Source: Urechis unicinctus
Taxonomy: Eukaryota; Annelida; Polychaeta; Xenopneusta; Urechidae
Length of the DNA: 64,000 nucleotides
NCBI GenBank assembly: GCA_034190875.2
Contig: CM067349.1
Span: 12,522,095 to 12,586,094 of the forward strand
Direction: 5' to 3'
Shown here: positions 61,400 through 64,000 of the stretch, piece by piece
Position numbering within the stretch: the first letter of the stretch is position 1
Layout: each line of letters opens with the position of its first letter
The notes under the pieces: generated by a model
The model's input: only the letters and a program-made list of their open reading frames with translations
Database searches by the model: none
What the model was told of the DNA's origin: nothing
Program-made: the position numbers and the translations under genes

Positions 61400-62820
61400 A
61401 AAGTTTAAATAATTGTTTTCAATATATTCCATTCCAAACAACAGAGACACAGAGAGAATATTTTATTCTGGATTCCATTTTCATGAAAACATAGGTATGG
61501 TAGCATTTTGTGGAGAGTCAAATTTGTAAATGTTATCGCATAAGTCCTTATCTTTCCTCCTAGGAAGGGAAGAGGCTGTCCCAATTAAATCCAGCGTGGA
61601 TAAGGTCAGGTAACCAGCGCTTCTTTGTCTTTCCGAATTAGATTTTAAAGACATCACATCGATTTTCTCTCTGTTCCGAACCCCTCCACCCCTTTCCGTT
61701 TTCAATGCCATCCCACCTCTTGTACATGCTTTCCTCTAGTTTTGTCATTCAACACTCGCTGTTGTAATATGTATGTCTGTACATGTATAGGTATATCAAT
61801 TAATCCTATCTGTGTCATGACCTATTAAAGTAGCTTTATCCTGCGTTGTGTAACCTGTACTAGATATATCATAGTTATGTATCTCACTTATTGCATCAAC
61901 ATCATAGGTATACCTTTAGCTGTCAAACAGTCCTAACGTTACTATACTTGTTATTGTTATCTGCCTCATTGAAATACTGGTAATTGATTTGTAATGTACC
62001 TGCACTCGGGGATTCAGTATCCTATTATGTTATACCGAATATTTTACGTATGGGATTTTGTACACAATTTGCTACTTGAGAATTATTTCTAAAATAAAAT
62101 TAACTCAATCATTGCTGTTCCTCCACTCCTTCACAAAATATGGATCTGCATGATATATTGTTAAAGGCATATGATTTGGCCGATAGAAACTCAATTATTA
62201 GCAGCATGTAGGATAAACACAGATGAGGAATATTCTTATGACCACTGTCCACATTGCTATGGAAGTATTTGTAAAAAAGCATAGTTAATTTCAATACAAC
62301 CTGATCGGTGACCCCATGATTTTGTGCTGTTGTGGTGTTTTTGGGGCGTTCTGTTCAATATCAAACACCTGGCTGCTTTGTTATTCTATTTGAGAAGAGC
62401 ATTCATTTTTAAACACAACTGAACACGTATATGAACACTCTCAGTCAGACCCGGATGGACAACAAGCGAGATTTGAAACAATCATGGTACAGCGTACTTC
62501 GATTGGAGTACGCAAATATCGGTTGTGCAAATGGATTGACATGGGGTGTGATGTTATCATCCATAAGTCACAAATATGCCATACAATTTTCACGAAACTA
62601 TATTTCATATAATCTAGACAAACTATGCTCCGCAAAAAGTAAGTTTTTAACTTTGCCAAACTGATACAAAATGATTCTTGCCTCATTAATCTTCAGGAAA
62701 GTCACACGATAGCCGCCATACTCAAGTTTAAAAACGAATATGAAAGCCTTCTCGTGCACGTGCAACGCTAAACATGGTCCCAAATCGAGGCTATGACAAC
62801 TAAGGGGGTTTCCACGATTT
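61400..62820. other. Interior of inverted-repeat segment, possible introns or decayed exons
   Basis: Apart from the frame noted at 61,540-61,735 on the minus strand, open frames are short. A 77-codon plus frame (62,431-62,664) begins close to the directly repeated arm fragment. Its antisense is also open for 81 codons, so neither is convincing. Confidence 0.4.
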
Positions 62821-62987
62821 TACCCAACCAAATCTCAGTAAATGATGTCACAATTTGCAAAGCAGTTGAGAAAATTAATGTTTATGCATGCATACTTCAA
62901 AGCAAGTACGCCGTACTAGGAACGAGGTAAGTACCTCGATCGAGTAACGTACTTCCTTCTGCGGTCGTCTTTGACCTGATAATAACC
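62820..62987 (-). repeat. Right arm of the long inverted repeat pair
   Basis: Reverse complement of 59,971-60,135 as described there. Best-conserved part is 62,901-62,987, with GAACGAGGTAAGTACCTCGA and CTTCTGCGGTCGTC. Confidence 0.7.
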
Positions 62988-64000
62988 GACCGATCTATGG
63001 TGCGACCGATAGCGCAACACGTGTGAAGCCATTAGCAGGATACAGCAAGCAATCATAACGTGCTCTCTTGCATTCGGCGTTGGATAATCGTTTCCATTAC
63101 TGTCACGTACAGTTGATGGTTGTTACCTTAGATAGAGTCTTGTTTTAGTCCTTATATTATTCAGCACCACGCCTCGGGGTGATGGCGCCATCGGCAGCTA
63201 GATATCACGTAGCAATCAATCGCATCGCAAATCACCGTCGTTGGAAGGTGGTGTTCCCAGTTTGGAAGGCAGATGATATCCCGATGATATCCTGATAGAT
63301 ATCAAGATAAAAAAAGCAGCGAACTTCACACCGAAAGCATCAAACAGTTACATGCAGATATCACGACCTTGAATCGGGTTAACGCATTTATTATATTGTC
63401 GATTCTGGTCATGTATTTCCCTATAAGCGCAAATGACCAAACAAATATTGAGCAATAACAATAACAATAGATGTTATTCCGCTAGTGTTTATAAACAACT
63501 CAAGTGAATGTTTATAGGGACAGCAAGTAAGATCGTAGACTGAATACGAATATGGACCGCACATATGAACATATATTAGTCCATCTGCAGTGCTAATAGT
63601 TAAAATAATAACGATAACTGCCCTGAATAATTATTATCAAGGGATGCTTTTCGGGCGACCATTTCATGGTTTTAATTTTCAGCTACACCCAAAACATCCA
63701 AATGTGTATTAGAAAGTAAGGACTATATATCCAAACAATTTTTCAGGGACAGGTACAATCGCATACTGGTTTGAATATCTTGTGACATTATTGATTGTTA
63801 AGATTTGTTGTTGTATCAAAATATAATGACAATATATTTCCTTATAGCACACTGCACAGTGACTCAATTTAAGCCTGATGCTTTATGAAAGATCTATGAC
63901 TGATTTATCTAGTACCAAATAAAACCTGTACGGATGAAGCAAGTTAGATTTACGAAATGCTCCCGTATGATGGAACTACTTTATTGTATCAGCAAATATA
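62988..64000. other. AT-rich intergenic DNA, no gene seen
   Basis: No frame of note, no array beyond a few GATATC words at 63,250-63,310, and no recognised element. Confidence 0.55.

Larger units (their letters stand above)
59971..62987. mobile_element. Candidate 3-kb element bounded by terminal inverted repeats
   Basis: Two inverted arms enclose about 2.7 kb that includes the candidate minus-strand exon and a plus-strand start-codon/donor site. A further piece in direct orientation (62,488-62,515, GCGTACTTCGATTGGAGTACGC) resembles the left arm, so smaller repeats may be nested. This could be a DNA transposon or a gene fragment flanked by two opposed copies of one repeat. No transposase motif is recognised and no target-site duplication was settled by eye. 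Confidence 0.45.

Overview
This window looks like non-coding DNA from a eukaryotic nuclear genome, most likely a metazoan and possibly a marine invertebrate (inference). The background is AT-rich. It carries several long (TA)n arrays, decayed transposable elements, minisatellites and large diverged duplications. I see no long intact protein-coding gene, no operon-like layout, no rRNA gene and no CRISPR array. Most open frames are short and lie in non-coding or repetitive DNA.

Layout. 1-36 kb is dominated by an old large-unit duplication. Copy A (about 6,960-18,610) and copy B (about 19,042-32,180) are in direct order and, by eye, roughly 85-90% identical. Each carries private insertions, and one tract (about 12,001-12,720 against 24,807-25,760) is much more similar than its surroundings. 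The stretch before copy A (3,040-7,235) is present again at 45,990-47,875. That copy runs across the left edge of copy A, so the A edge looks ancestral and the joint at 19,042 looks derived. A decayed Mutator-like transposase fragment sits only in copy A (8,985-9,430). Other inverted, diverged blocks link 32.5-33.95 kb with 53.8-55.0 kb.

36-41 kb holds (TA)n arrays, a repeat block present twice (36.5 and 40.8 kb) and a short element resembling a 5S-rRNA-derived SINE. 41.2-43.6 kb is an abruptly GC-rich insert carrying one long decayed protein-coding sequence in several frames. It is the most foreign-looking DNA in the window.

43.6-45.3 kb is a broken Ty3/Gypsy-type LTR retrotransposon. An LTR, primer-binding site and gag lie on the minus strand. 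They abut, exactly at the outer LTR edge, a zinc-knuckle-like region and retropepsin on the plus strand. The arrangement suggests inversion of the LTR-gag module within one element.

45-59 kb is repeat-rich intergenic DNA, including an 18-bp minisatellite (53 kb), a ~130-bp tandem repeat (55.4 kb), a possible degraded acidic coding piece (56.1-56.4 kb) and a CpG-rich spot (58.45 kb). 59.97-62.99 kb is bounded by imperfect inverted repeats about 160 bp long and contains the best candidate exon in the window. That exon is 99 open codons on the minus strand, preceded by a consensus splice acceptor. It may be a roughly 3-kb DNA transposon or a repeat-flanked gene fragment.

All identities were judged by eye; no alignments or database searches were run.
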